DNA from: Maridesulfovibrio sp.
GTDB lineage: Bacteria; Desulfobacterota; Desulfovibrionia; Desulfovibrionales; Desulfovibrionaceae
DNA length: 64,000 bases
Assembly: GCF_963676065.1 (NCBI RefSeq)
Contig: NZ_OY780933.1
Coordinates: 1,926,001 to 1,990,000, forward strand
Direction of reading: 5' to 3'
Below are positions 9,574 through 17,884 of this stretch, one piece after another; position 1 is the stretch's first letter, and each line of letters opens with the position of its first letter. The notes below the pieces were generated by a model, which was not told the origin of the DNA, ran no database searches, and saw only the letters and a list, made by a program, of their open reading frames with translations. The translations under genes were made by a program, and so were the position numbers.

Positions 9574-9594
9574 GGCCCCGGATAAACCGGGGCC
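9574..9594 (-). terminator. Hairpin between rplY and pth
   Basis: GGCCCCGG and CCGGGGCC pair around ATAAA; on the minus strand TTTGCCGTTTTT follows. It may attenuate read-through from rplY into pth. Confidence 0.6.
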
Positions 9595-9619
9595 CGAAAA
9601 TGATTACATTACTAAAGAT

Positions 9620-10219
9620 TTATTCTTCAGCAGCTTCAGCAGCTTCGTCTTCTTCAGCAGAAGAGCCGCGACCGGATGCGCAGCGAACGAGAGCGAAGTT
9701 GCTGTCTGCAATTACAGAAGCGCCTTCACCGAGGTCTACGTCGTTAACAAATACGGTGTCACCAACATTCATGCCATCGATATTGATTACGATTTTAGCA
9801 GGAATAGTTGCTGCGGTACATGCAACGGTCAGTATTTCGCGGTAGATAGCCATGCGGCCACCAAGCTTAACACCGGGAGCGATTCCTTCTGTAGTAACAG
9901 GAACGTCAACCTTAAGAGGACGGTCAGCTGCAACACCGAGGAAGTCTACGTGATTAGGACGGGGACGGACGGGATCCATCTGTACTTTCCAGATCAGTGT
10001 ATCGTATGTTTTACCTTCAACTTCAAGAGAGAAGAGACGGGTTGTACCGATTTTGCGGTAAAGCTTAACGAATTCAATTTCGTTAACGGCAAGAATCAGG
10101 TTTTCTCCTTCCTGAGAATAGAAGACAACCGGAACCATTCCTTTGTTACGAAGCTTACGGTTTGCGGATTTACCGGTTTCGGTACGCACTTCAGCTTTGA
10201 AAGTAACTTTTTCAGACAT
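9620..10219 (-). CDS. rplY: 50S ribosomal protein L25/general stress protein Ctc
   Basis: A 199-aa long-form bL25 (Ctc/TL5 type) that binds 5S rRNA. Residues 1-90 form the L25 domain (FKAEVRTETGKSANRKLRNKG at its start), followed by the C-terminal beta domain to about residue 180 and a short Glu/Ala-rich acidic tail. AAGGAG precedes the ATG by a good distance. It sits between prs and pth, the usual order in many bacteria. Confidence 0.95.
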   Translation of the reverse strand: MSEKVTFKAEVRTETGKSANRKLRNKGMVPVVFYSQEGENLILAVNEIEFVKLYRKIGTTRLFSLEVEGKTYDTLIWKVQMDPVRPRPNHVDFLGVAADRPLKVDVPVTTEGIAPGVKLGGRMAIYREILTVACTAATIPAKIVINIDGMNVGDTVFVNDVDLGEGASVIADSNFALVRCASGRGSSAEEDEAAEAAEE

Positions 10220-10285
10220 TATTTTCTCCTTATGGTTAACCTGCTGCCGCTCAAAATGACCGGCAGAGGGTGGGAATAGGCAATA

Positions 10286-11230
10286 TTAAACGAAGAGAAC
10301 GCTTACGGATGACTCGGTGTGTACATTGTGAATGCACTTAGCGAGGATTCCGGCAACTGATTTTACTTTGATCTTGCCACCGGAGTTGATGATTTTCTCT
10401 TCGGGAACAGGCAGGGTGTTGGTTACAATTACCTCGGAAAAAGGAGCAGCCGCCAGCCTGTCGATAGCCGGTCCGGAAAGAACCGGGTGTGTTGCGCAGG
10501 CTATTACGTCTTTCGCACCGTGGTTTATAAGAACCTTGGCTGCCTGACACATGGTGCCTGCGGTATCGATCATGTCGTCCATGACTACGCAAACTTTGTC
10601 TTTTACTTCCCCGATAACGTGCATGGCTTTGGCCTGGTTCGGAGCATCGCGGCGTTTATCCACAATGGCCAGTCCGGCTTTGAGGCGCTTGGCATAAGCT
10701 CTGGCGCGTTCGGTTCCGCCTGCGTCAGGTGAAACCATGACCATGTCCTGTTCACGGGTGCGCAGTTCATCCAGCAGTACCGGAGCTGCGTAAATATTAT
10801 CTACCGGGAGATTAAAGAAGCCCTGAATCTGGCCTGCGTGCAGGTCTATAGTGACCAGACGCTGCATACCGGCAACAGTCAGGCAGTCAGCACACAGTTT
10901 TGCACTGATAGGTGCACGGGGAGAAACCTTGCGGTCCTGTCGCGCGTATCCGTAGTAAGGTACTACAGCGGTTACCCGGCGGGCACTTGCTCTCTTAAGC
11001 GCGTCCAGCATGAGGCACAGCTCCATAAAGTGAAAGTTCACCGGATCACAGGTAGACTGGACTACGAAAACATCGCAGCCTCGGACATTGTCCTGAATCT
11101 CAATGCGAATTTCACCATCGCTGAATTTTTCACGCAGGCAGGGAGTAAGTTTGCTGCCGAGATGGTCACAGATTGCTTCTGAAAGCGCCAGATTTGACGA
11201 GCCGCTGATAATCTTGAGTTCACCGTTCAT
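10286..11230 (-). CDS. prs: Ribose-phosphate pyrophosphokinase (PRPP synthetase)
   Basis: A 314-aa cytoplasmic enzyme making phosphoribosyl pyrophosphate from ribose-5-phosphate and ATP, the entry to purine, pyrimidine, His and Trp synthesis. It begins MNGELKIISGSSNLALSEAI; motifs include FSDGEIRIEI, YYGYARQDRK, the metal-binding VTIDLHAGQIQGFF and the PRPP loop VCVVMDDMIDTAGTM. The frame is open 40 codons further upstream, but those codons read through tRNA-Gln. The ATG at 11230, preceded by GGAGACC, gives the family's usual length. It lies 40 bases after the tRNA and upstream of rplY on the same strand. Confidence 0.97.
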   Translation of the reverse strand: MNGELKIISGSSNLALSEAICDHLGSKLTPCLREKFSDGEIRIEIQDNVRGCDVFVVQSTCDPVNFHFMELCLMLDALKRASARRVTAVVPYYGYARQDRKVSPRAPISAKLCADCLTVAGMQRLVTIDLHAGQIQGFFNLPVDNIYAAPVLLDELRTREQDMVMVSPDAGGTERARAYAKRLKAGLAIVDKRRDAPNQAKAMHVIGEVKDKVCVVMDDMIDTAGTMCQAAKVLINHGAKDVIACATHPVLSGPAIDRLAAAPFSEVIVTNTLPVPEEKIINSGGKIKVKSVAGILAKCIHNVHTESSVSVLFV

Positions 11231-11270
11231 GTCGGTCTCCAACTTGACCTCTCGGAATGAGAAATGAATT

Positions 11271-11346
11271 TGGCAGGGATGGCAGGACTTGAACCCGCGA
11301 GTGCGTGGACCAAAACCACGTGCCTTACCAACTTGGCGACATCCCT
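11271..11346 (-). tRNA. tRNA-Gln (anticodon TTG)
   Basis: On the minus strand the acceptor strands AGGGATG and CATCCCT pair, the D-arm carries GTTGGTAAGGC, the anticodon stem CGTGG/CCACG encloses the loop TTTTGGT (anticodon TTG), and the T-arm has GGTTCAAGTCC. The CCA end is encoded. It lies between ispE and prs, probably in one transcript. Confidence 0.95.
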
Positions 11347-11377
11347 GCACTGATTATATGAAATATATATATTAAAA

Positions 11378-12250
11378 TTATGAAAACGTGTGAATAACAG
11401 AGTCTACATTGATGGCTTTCAATCCTGAAGCAGCTTTTTCCGCTTCTTCTTTCTTCGTAAAGAAAGAAATCACACTTGCCCCGCTTCCGCTCATGACAGC
11501 TCCGCAGGCTCCGTTTTTCAATAGAAATTCCTTTGTTTCCCTTATTTCAGGAAACTCGGGAAGGACAACTTCCTCAAAGTCGTTGAATAAAGTCACCCTC
11601 GTTTTGGAGGCCGTTCTATTATTATCGCTGGCAGATGTTGTCAAGTCAAACCTGGAATTTTTTTCCAAGTTAGCTGGTTGGCTACGGGTTGACCATGCTT
11701 TGTATGCCCATACGGTATTCACGTGCACATCCGGGCAGGCTAATAACGCGCTCAAGCCCGAAAGGTCAACAGTGCAGGGCGATAAAATTTCACCTATTCC
11801 TTTAGCCCAAGCCGGACCGTCCAGCAGAAAGAAGGGAACGTCTGCCCCGAGACCTGCTGCCAGCGAGTTAAGCTCTGCGTGTTCCATACCCGGACTGTCC
11901 GGGTGTGTATTCAGGAAGCGGAGCATGGAAGCTGCATCCGAACTGCCTCCGCCCAGACCTGCGCCGGTTGGGGTGCGTTTTGTAAGTTCAACATGTAATC
12001 CGGGCCGGAATCCGGTTACTTTGGAATATTTATCCCACGCTTTGTATATGAGGTTGTCTTCTGCCGGAAGATCCATTCCTTTACAATCAATGGTGCAACC
12101 AGTCCCCGTTTCAGATATTTCGAGAGTATCGGCCAATGCCGGAAAGGGGTGGAATAGAGTCTCCAGCTCGTGATAGCCGTCTTCTCTTTTTCCAACAATT
12201 TTCAGGTAAAGATTGACCTTTGCCGGGGCGGTCAGTGTTGTTTTTCTCAT
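11378..12250 (-). CDS. ispE: 4-diphosphocytidyl-2-C-methyl-D-erythritol kinase
   Basis: A 290-aa GHMP-family kinase of the MEP isoprenoid pathway, phosphorylating CDP-methylerythritol. The N-terminus LTAPAKVNLYLKIVGKREDGYHEL carries the catalytic Lys region; PTGAGLGGGSSDAASML is the GHMP ATP-binding motif (about residues 92-108), and GAVMSGSGASVISFF is the third motif. It lies 32 bases upstream of tRNA-Gln and prs on the same strand. Confidence 0.96.
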   Translation of the reverse strand: MRKTTLTAPAKVNLYLKIVGKREDGYHELETLFHPFPALADTLEISETGTGCTIDCKGMDLPAEDNLIYKAWDKYSKVTGFRPGLHVELTKRTPTGAGLGGGSSDAASMLRFLNTHPDSPGMEHAELNSLAAGLGADVPFFLLDGPAWAKGIGEILSPCTVDLSGLSALLACPDVHVNTVWAYKAWSTRSQPANLEKNSRFDLTTSASDNNRTASKTRVTLFNDFEEVVLPEFPEIRETKEFLLKNGACGAVMSGSGASVISFFTKKEEAEKAASGLKAINVDSVIHTFS

Positions 12251-12341
12251 AGAGAGCCTTATACCCTAAAGCTGTCTGCTTAGGAAGATGGCTCAGCGGG
12301 CTTTTTTTTGGGCTGTTTTAGATTAATTTCAGGACTGAAGA

Positions 12342-12374
12342 AAAGGCCGTCCTGATATATTCAGGACGGCCTTT
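12342..12374 (-). terminator. Rho-independent terminator of htrA
   Basis: A 14-bp perfect inverted repeat (AAAGGCCGTCCTGA and its complement) surrounds TATAT. T residues follow on the minus strand, 31 bases after the htrA stop; it could also work in the opposite direction. Confidence 0.85.
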
Positions 12375-12404
12375 ATGCTTGAGAGTCAACAACCAGTCAG
12401 GGGA

Positions 12405-13847
12405 CTATTTGTTCTTTAGTTCAATAGTTCGGAAGATATTGTGTCCCTGACGTTTCAGGAGCAGCATGATCAGTCCGCGTTTTTTACCTTCGGTGTTGAT
12501 GATTTTTTCGATATCCTTGATGGAATTTACCTTGTGCTGGTTGGCTTCCATAATGACGTCTCCCACTGCAATGGCAGCGTCTTCGGACGGGGTTCCCTGC
12601 ATGACTTCTATTACCAGCAGACCCTCGGGTTTTTCAAGGCCGAGGGACTCTGCTTCAGCCTTGCGGTTTACCCTACGCACGACCAGTCCGAGATCATCAA
12701 GGTTTTCTTCCGCCGCTTTGGGGGACATTTTGCCTGCTTCAGCCACAACGTTTTTGCCGCTTCGTTCACCGAGCACGACACGTAGATTTTTATCGTGTCC
12801 CTTGCGCCATACTTTTACCTTGACGGATTTGCCCGGAGGCAGTGCTGCGATGGTGCGCAGCAGGTCGTTGGTGTCATCAATTTTTTCTCCGTCGATTTTA
12901 AGAATGACATCGCCGACTTTTATTCCGCCTTTGTCCGCGGGATCTCCGGGATTAACAGAGTTGACCAGCGCACCGGTCTTGCTTTCCAGTCCAAGAGCCT
13001 GGGCTGTTTTTTCGTCGGCATCCTGAATAGTTACACCCAGCCAGCCGCGACTGACCTTGTGGTCGGTTTCGAGCTGGTAGATAACACTTTTGGCCATATT
13101 ACTGGGGATGGCAAAGCCTATTCCCTGTCCACTGGCAATGATGGCCGTGTTGATTCCGACCACCTGTCCATTTAAGTCGATGAGCGGACCGCCGGAGTTA
13201 CCGGGGTTGATGCTGGCATCTGTCTGGATAAAGTTATCAAAGGGCCCGGCGCCGATGATTCTGCCTTTAGCGCTGATAATCCCTTTGGTCACGGTGTGTC
13301 CCAGTCCGAAAGGATTGCCGATAGCCAGCACCCATTGGCCTACTTCCGCTTTTTCGGAATTGGCGAATTCAAGATAGGGCAGCTCTTTTTTTACTTCAAT
13401 TTTCAGCAGCGCAAGGTCGGTTTCCTTGTCCCGGCCGATAATTTTGGCCGGATACTCGTGGCCGTCATTTTGCAGCTTTACAGTGATTTTATCAGCAGAG
13501 GCGACAACATGGTTGTTGGTGACCACGTAACCGTCTTTGGAAATGATGAAACCTGACCCCAGAGAGCCTGTTTTGCGTTTTTGTTTATGCTGGTTGCCAT
13601 TACCCCGGTTATTGAACTGTTTGAAGAACTGTTCAAAAGGGTTGTTGCCGCCATTTCCATGGAATTTAAAAAAGTCTTCCATGGGGTTGTTGACTTCGAC
13701 CATTTTCACGGTATTGATGTTAACAACAGCGGGGCCGCATTTTTTTGCCAGATCGACAAAAGAGGGCAGTCCGTCTGCCTGTGCGTATAAGGGCAGTATG
13801 AGTACTGTGATGAGAGTAAATAATCCAATGTAGCGTTTTAGTTTCAT
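12405..13847 (-). CDS. htrA: Periplasmic serine protease of the Do/HtrA (DegP) family
   Basis: A 480-aa protease/chaperone for misfolded envelope proteins. A signal peptide covers about residues 1-24. The trypsin-like domain carries His113 (TNNHVVA), Asp144 (ETDLALLK) and Ser218 (NPGNSGGP). Two PDZ domains follow, about residues 275-365 and 385-475. A Gly/Asn/Gln-rich insertion (about 60-90) corresponds to the LA loop region. GAGGAGG precedes the ATG. It is a single-gene unit with its own terminator. Confidence 0.96.
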   Translation of the reverse strand: MKLKRYIGLFTLITVLILPLYAQADGLPSFVDLAKKCGPAVVNINTVKMVEVNNPMEDFFKFHGNGGNNPFEQFFKQFNNRGNGNQHKQKRKTGSLGSGFIISKDGYVVTNNHVVASADKITVKLQNDGHEYPAKIIGRDKETDLALLKIEVKKELPYLEFANSEKAEVGQWVLAIGNPFGLGHTVTKGIISAKGRIIGAGPFDNFIQTDASINPGNSGGPLIDLNGQVVGINTAIIASGQGIGFAIPSNMAKSVIYQLETDHKVSRGWLGVTIQDADEKTAQALGLESKTGALVNSVNPGDPADKGGIKVGDVILKIDGEKIDDTNDLLRTIAALPPGKSVKVKVWRKGHDKNLRVVLGERSGKNVVAEAGKMSPKAAEENLDDLGLVVRRVNRKAEAESLGLEKPEGLLVIEVMQGTPSEDAAIAVGDVIMEANQHKVNSIKDIEKIINTEGKKRGLIMLLLKRQGHNIFRTIELKNK

Positions 13848-14085
13848 ATAACCTCCTCGTAGTACCGCCCGGAAAACGGGATAGGCGGTATTGATTGAGT
13901 ATAGTGTCCTTTTTTCAAAAGTAAATAGTGTAAGGAATATATATAAAGGGTCTATTTTTTCATAAAATAAGGGCGCCCGGTTCTTGAAAGTCCTGTCTGG
14001 ACATCATGTTGACGATTTGGATAGACTTTTGAAATTGAAATTAACTTTATATTTTAGGTATAAATCATAATCTCGTGGAGTAATA

Positions 14086-14463
14086 ATGGAGCAGCAGGAA
14101 GCTATTAAGGTTCAACTTGAACAGCGGCTAAGGGAATGTGAACAGAAAAATGATTCAGTGGGAAAAGCCGAGATGCTTTTCGAGTTGGCTAAGCTGGAAG
14201 TCGACGCCGGAAATCAGGAGCAGGCCCTGTTGATGCTTCTTGAAGCTTATTCCAGATTCCAGAAGGCCGGGGAAGCCAAAGGACATTGTTTTACAGGGGA
14301 ATTGCTTGGACAGCTCCTTTTTGTCTCCGGTAATCCGCAGGACGGACTGGCTGTTGTAAGGGAAGCCTTGAGGGGATTTACTGAGATGGGCATGACCACA
14401 GAAGCGGAGAAGACCGAACAACTTCTGTCTGTTATGGAAGAGCATGCAGCCGATAATAAGTGA
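14086..14463 (+). CDS. Small TPR-like helical protein
   Basis: A 125-aa acidic protein with no signal peptide. It is all-helical, with repeat-like segments AEMLFELAKLEVDAGNQEQAL and GQLLFVSGNPQDGLAVVREAL resembling tetratricopeptide helices. TGGAG precedes the ATG, and a strong terminator lies about 150 bases after the stop. It is alone, between the divergent htrA and the convergent chemotaxis receptor. It is probably a protein-interaction adaptor; the partner is unknown. Confidence 0.75.
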   Translation: MEQQEAIKVQLEQRLRECEQKNDSVGKAEMLFELAKLEVDAGNQEQALLMLLEAYSRFQKAGEAKGHCFTGELLGQLLFVSGNPQDGLAVVREALRGFTEMGMTTEAEKTEQLLSVMEEHAADNK

Positions 14464-14615
14464 TGTGTTAATCAAAAGAATATAGGCTCAAATCCTTAAT
14501 CTCGCTGGAAATGATTAAAAAAAGACCATGGTAGGAATCTTATGGGTAACTTTTTTTGTCAAAGCAGATTGTCGCGATATTTCCCTGAATTAATCTATTT
14601 GCTTTTATGCAATAG

Positions 14616-14663
14616 CAACCCCGCAGCTTTGGTGTGTATGCCAAGGCTGCGGGGTTGTTTTTA
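14616..14663 (+). terminator. Terminator between the TPR gene and the chemotaxis receptor
   Basis: CAACCCCGCAGC pairs with GCTGCGGGGTTG around a 17-base loop and is followed by TTTTTATT. It may also stop the converging receptor transcript. Confidence 0.85.
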
Positions 14664-14703
14664 TTGAGTCGTACAGGTTTGTGCGTATTTACAAAGCTAC
14701 TTT

Positions 14704-16734
14704 CTAATCATCTCTTTTCATCTGATCTATGATTGATTTCAATTGCTGAGCCTGTGCAGCTAAGTCCATAACAGCTTCAGATGATTGTCGCATTGCATCA
14801 CTTGTCTCAGTCGCGATGTGATTGATTTCATCGACAGCCCGGTTGATTTCTTCCGAAGTTGCGGACTGTTCTTCACAGGCAGTAGCAATCCCCTGAATCT
14901 GTTCAGAAACCTGATCATTTAAAGTGAGTATTTCGTCTAACGAGCTTCCTGCATCGTTTGCCATGCTGGAGACTGACCCTAATTCATGAACCGTAGTGGT
15001 ACACTGGGTAATGCTTTCCTTGGTGCCGCTCTGGATTTCAGAAATGGCCTTTTCGACTTCATTTGTAGCGGTCATGGTTTTTTCGGCTAACTTTCTTACT
15101 TCATCAGCTACAACGGCAAAACCTCTGCCTGCTTCGCCTGCCCGTGCAGCCTCGATGGCAGCATTAAGGGCCAGAAGGTTTGTCTGGTCTGCAATGTCAG
15201 AAATGACATCAATTATCTGACCTATTTGTTCTGCGCTGACTCCAAGGCTTTCCATGTCTTTTTCCAGAATATTAGAGAGGTTAATAACCCGATTCAACCC
15301 GTCGACCATGTCGGAAACAACTGCTGAACCTTTTGTTGCTGTTTCCTTTGCTTCACTGGCGGTCTGGGAAACTTCTCCTGAATTTCTGGCAACTTCAAGT
15401 ACGGTCACGTTCATCTCTTCCATTGCCGTAGCAGTCTCGCTTGTGCGCTGGCTTTGCACATCCGAGCCCGTTGAGGATTGTTCAATCTGTGCGGATAACT
15501 CTTCCGATGCGGCTGAAATAACATCTACAACATCTTCAAGCTCACGTGCCGCATGCAGCATTCCCTCTTTTTTGGCTCGTTCGGCCTGCTTACGGGCCTC
15601 TTCAGCTTCCTGTGTCGCTTTTTGTGCTCTTACAGTTTCTTCTGCCGCTACTCTGCTTTGTTCATTAGCTTCATTGATTTTAAGCTTGAGATTTTCCACC
15701 ATAGCATTCAAAGCCTTGGCTAGAATGCCGACTTCATCTGAACTTTTGACCTCTAGGGTTTTTTCCAGATGCCCCTCCGCTACACTTGTCGCATAGTCTG
15801 TGGTTATGACAATGGGAGTGGCCATCGACTTGGCGATCAGCCAGGAAATAAGCAGAATAATGGGCAGGATGATGGCTATGATGATCAGGGATGAATTTCT
15901 GACATCATTTTGAGATTCGACCAGCGTTTGTACAGGCATGCCGATGAACCACATACCAATATTGTTACCGCTTAAGCTTTTGATGGGCCAGTATGCGGTT
16001 TGATAATCAATGCCGAGAATTTTGTTACGGGCTACAAAAGATTTCCCTTCTTTGATAACGGTCCGGGTAACTGCCGGGTTACTCATTTTTGTTCCCACGG
16101 CACGTTTTCCGGATTTGACAATCGTTGTCATCTCTCTCACGTCACCCTTGAAGACCGTTACATCGAGGTCTGTAAATTCTCTAATCGTATCTACAAATTT
16201 TTCATTTGATAAAGAAGTGCCGATTGATATCGTGCCTATGATAGCGTCGTTTTGTTTAATTGGTGCTGTCGCACGCAGGGAAAAAGGGATTTCCTTACCT
16301 GCGACAACCCCGGAACAGATTTTTCCGGTAAGTGCTATTCTAACGGTATCCATGTCACGCGCAGGATCACCATAGTTTTGCGAGTGTGATCGAGCCAGAA
16401 CATCACCGTTGGCATCGGTCAATGTAATGAATTCAGATTCTGTCTCTTCCATCAGTGCTATCAGGCTCTTTGTGATTCTTTGGGTATCATTACTCCTGAT
16501 CGATTCAATTAACTGCTGATCTTGAGCCATGAGCTCCGCTTTTTCTCGGAATTCCTTAGAGAGAAAATTAACGTGATTATCAAAAACTTTACGCATTGTT
16601 GAAATATTTCTGACAGATTCGGCTGAAAAACCTTTGCCGACATAGTAGTTGACAGTGAAAAATATGGAGATTCCTGTCACAAGAGCGATGCATACAGATA
16701 ATAATATGATTTTATTTCTTATTGAGAATTTCAT
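14704..16734 (-). CDS. Methyl-accepting chemotaxis protein with periplasmic Cache-type sensor
   Basis: A 676-aa inner-membrane receptor. Transmembrane helix 1 is at about residues 9-29, a Cache-like periplasmic domain at about 35-270, helix 2 at about 275-298, HAMP at about 300-352, and the cytoplasmic four-helix bundle at about 390-655. The kinase-binding hairpin is visible as [20 protein letters not shown] and [17 protein letters not shown]. The C-terminus lacks a CheR-binding pentapeptide. It is the only chemotaxis gene here, and the ligand is unknown. A weak sigma-28-like sequence upstream was not convincing. Confidence 0.95.
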   Translation of the reverse strand: MKFSIRNKIILLSVCIALVTGISIFFTVNYYVGKGFSAESVRNISTMRKVFDNHVNFLSKEFREKAELMAQDQQLIESIRSNDTQRITKSLIALMEETESEFITLTDANGDVLARSHSQNYGDPARDMDTVRIALTGKICSGVVAGKEIPFSLRATAPIKQNDAIIGTISIGTSLSNEKFVDTIREFTDLDVTVFKGDVREMTTIVKSGKRAVGTKMSNPAVTRTVIKEGKSFVARNKILGIDYQTAYWPIKSLSGNNIGMWFIGMPVQTLVESQNDVRNSSLIIIAIILPIILLISWLIAKSMATPIVITTDYATSVAEGHLEKTLEVKSSDEVGILAKALNAMVENLKLKINEANEQSRVAAEETVRAQKATQEAEEARKQAERAKKEGMLHAARELEDVVDVISAASEELSAQIEQSSTGSDVQSQRTSETATAMEEMNVTVLEVARNSGEVSQTASEAKETATKGSAVVSDMVDGLNRVINLSNILEKDMESLGVSAEQIGQIIDVISDIADQTNLLALNAAIEAARAGEAGRGFAVVADEVRKLAEKTMTATNEVEKAISEIQSGTKESITQCTTTVHELGSVSSMANDAGSSLDEILTLNDQVSEQIQGIATACEEQSATSEEINRAVDEINHIATETSDAMRQSSEAVMDLAAQAQQLKSIIDQMKRDD

Positions 16735-16884
16735 TTTAAGCTCCTTTAACTCTGTTTTCAGATTAACATATATACTCTGTCGGAATTTTTTTAAAAGATA
16801 TTATAGTTTATAGATTTTAACTGTGTTTAGATTATTTTTGCTCCCTTGAATTGAAATTTCGATGCTGGTAGCAGAGGTGACATC

Positions 16885-17811
16885 ATGTCGATTCAAAAAA
16901 AATACAAAGGAAAAATGTTGGAACCGGTTAAGTCGGTCCTTGGTAAGGGTAGTTCCATTGATTTCGATTTTACCTATTCGGTGTGGTGGAATATTCTTTT
17001 GATTACGATTGGTTCAGCAATTTGTTCGATTGCTGTAAAAAGTCTGGCGGTTCCGCATGAGTTTCTGGCCGGCGGCGTCTTCGGGTTGGCTTCACTGCTT
17101 TATTATAAAACGGGTGTGCTTTCACCGGGATTGCTGTTCTTTATTCTAAATGCTCCCGTATTTATTTTTGCATGGGTAAAAGTAAGCAGGCGTTTTTTTT
17201 GGTACAGTCTTTATGCCACCGTAGCCGCTACGGTGGCTTATGAGTGTATTTCAATTCCCATGGTCGTTCATAACCACACTTATGCGGCTGTCGCGTGCGG
17301 TGCAATGCTCGGATTCGGTGCCGGTACTGTGCTGCGAACACTGGGGTCGAACGGCGGTCTTGATGTGTTCGCCGTATATTTATTTCAGCGTTTCAATATC
17401 GGCATCGGCAAGGTTTACCTTGTGTTTAATACGATCCTTTTCAGCATGAGTATGTTTGAGCTGTCTCTGGATGTAATTATCGCGTCGCTGATTCTGGTTT
17501 TTATATCGGCCACCGTGGTGGAGCAGACTTTATCGATGTTCAACCAACGTAAGGTTGTTTTTATTATTTCGAATAATATTGAGATGATCAGCCATGATAT
17601 CCTGCACGAGATGAAGCAGAGCGCGACTTTCATTAAAGGACAGGGGGCCTATCTCCGCGAGGATAAGAATATACTTATGACCGTGGTGAACAACATCCAG
17701 CTTAAAAAATTGGAAGAGATTGCTTTCCGGAATGATGATAAGGTGTTGTTTATAGTTGAAAATACTTTTTCCGTCATCGGGGCAAGTTTTTCACGCCGTA
17801 AAGTTTACTAG
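16885..17811 (+). CDS. YitT family membrane protein (DUF161 + DUF2179)
   Basis: A 308-aa inner-membrane protein with five or six hydrophobic helices (about residues 35-215), containing LAVPHEFLAGGVFGLASLLYY and LGSNGGLDVFAVYLF, the conserved YitT segments, followed by a cytoplasmic DUF2179 domain (about 225-300; KVVFIISNN, ILMTVVNNIQL). AGAGGTGA precedes the ATG. It is transcribed alone, divergent from the chemotaxis receptor. Function of the family is poorly defined; a transport role is often supposed. Confidence 0.88.
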   Translation: MSIQKKYKGKMLEPVKSVLGKGSSIDFDFTYSVWWNILLITIGSAICSIAVKSLAVPHEFLAGGVFGLASLLYYKTGVLSPGLLFFILNAPVFIFAWVKVSRRFFWYSLYATVAATVAYECISIPMVVHNHTYAAVACGAMLGFGAGTVLRTLGSNGGLDVFAVYLFQRFNIGIGKVYLVFNTILFSMSMFELSLDVIIASLILVFISATVVEQTLSMFNQRKVVFIISNNIEMISHDILHEMKQSATFIKGQGAYLREDKNILMTVVNNIQLKKLEEIAFRNDDKVLFIVENTFSVIGASFSRRKVY

Positions 17812-17840
17812 TTTAGTTTTTTACATCTCTGATTATAAGG

Positions 17841-17872
17841 CAGGCCGGACTCGTGGAGTTCGGCCTGTTTTG
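17841..17872 (+). terminator. Terminator of the YitT gene
   Basis: CAGGCCGGACT pairs with AGTTCGGCCTG around CGTGG and is followed by TTTT. It lies between convergent genes and may serve both. Confidence 0.8.
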
Positions 17873-17884
17873 GCTTATGCACTA

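Noticed and set aside
11231..11350. 40-codon N-terminal extension of prs
   Set aside because: These codons are the tRNA-Gln gene read in frame; the ATG at 11230 has a ribosome-binding site and gives the normal length.
14449..14456. GCCGATAA as a sigma-28 minus-10 at the end of the TPR gene
   Set aside because: It is coding sequence and no TAAA lies 15 bases upstream.
16750..16830. Sigma-28 promoter for the chemotaxis receptor
   Set aside because: The best minus-strand match (TAAT, 15 bases, TCCGACAG) misses too many consensus bases.
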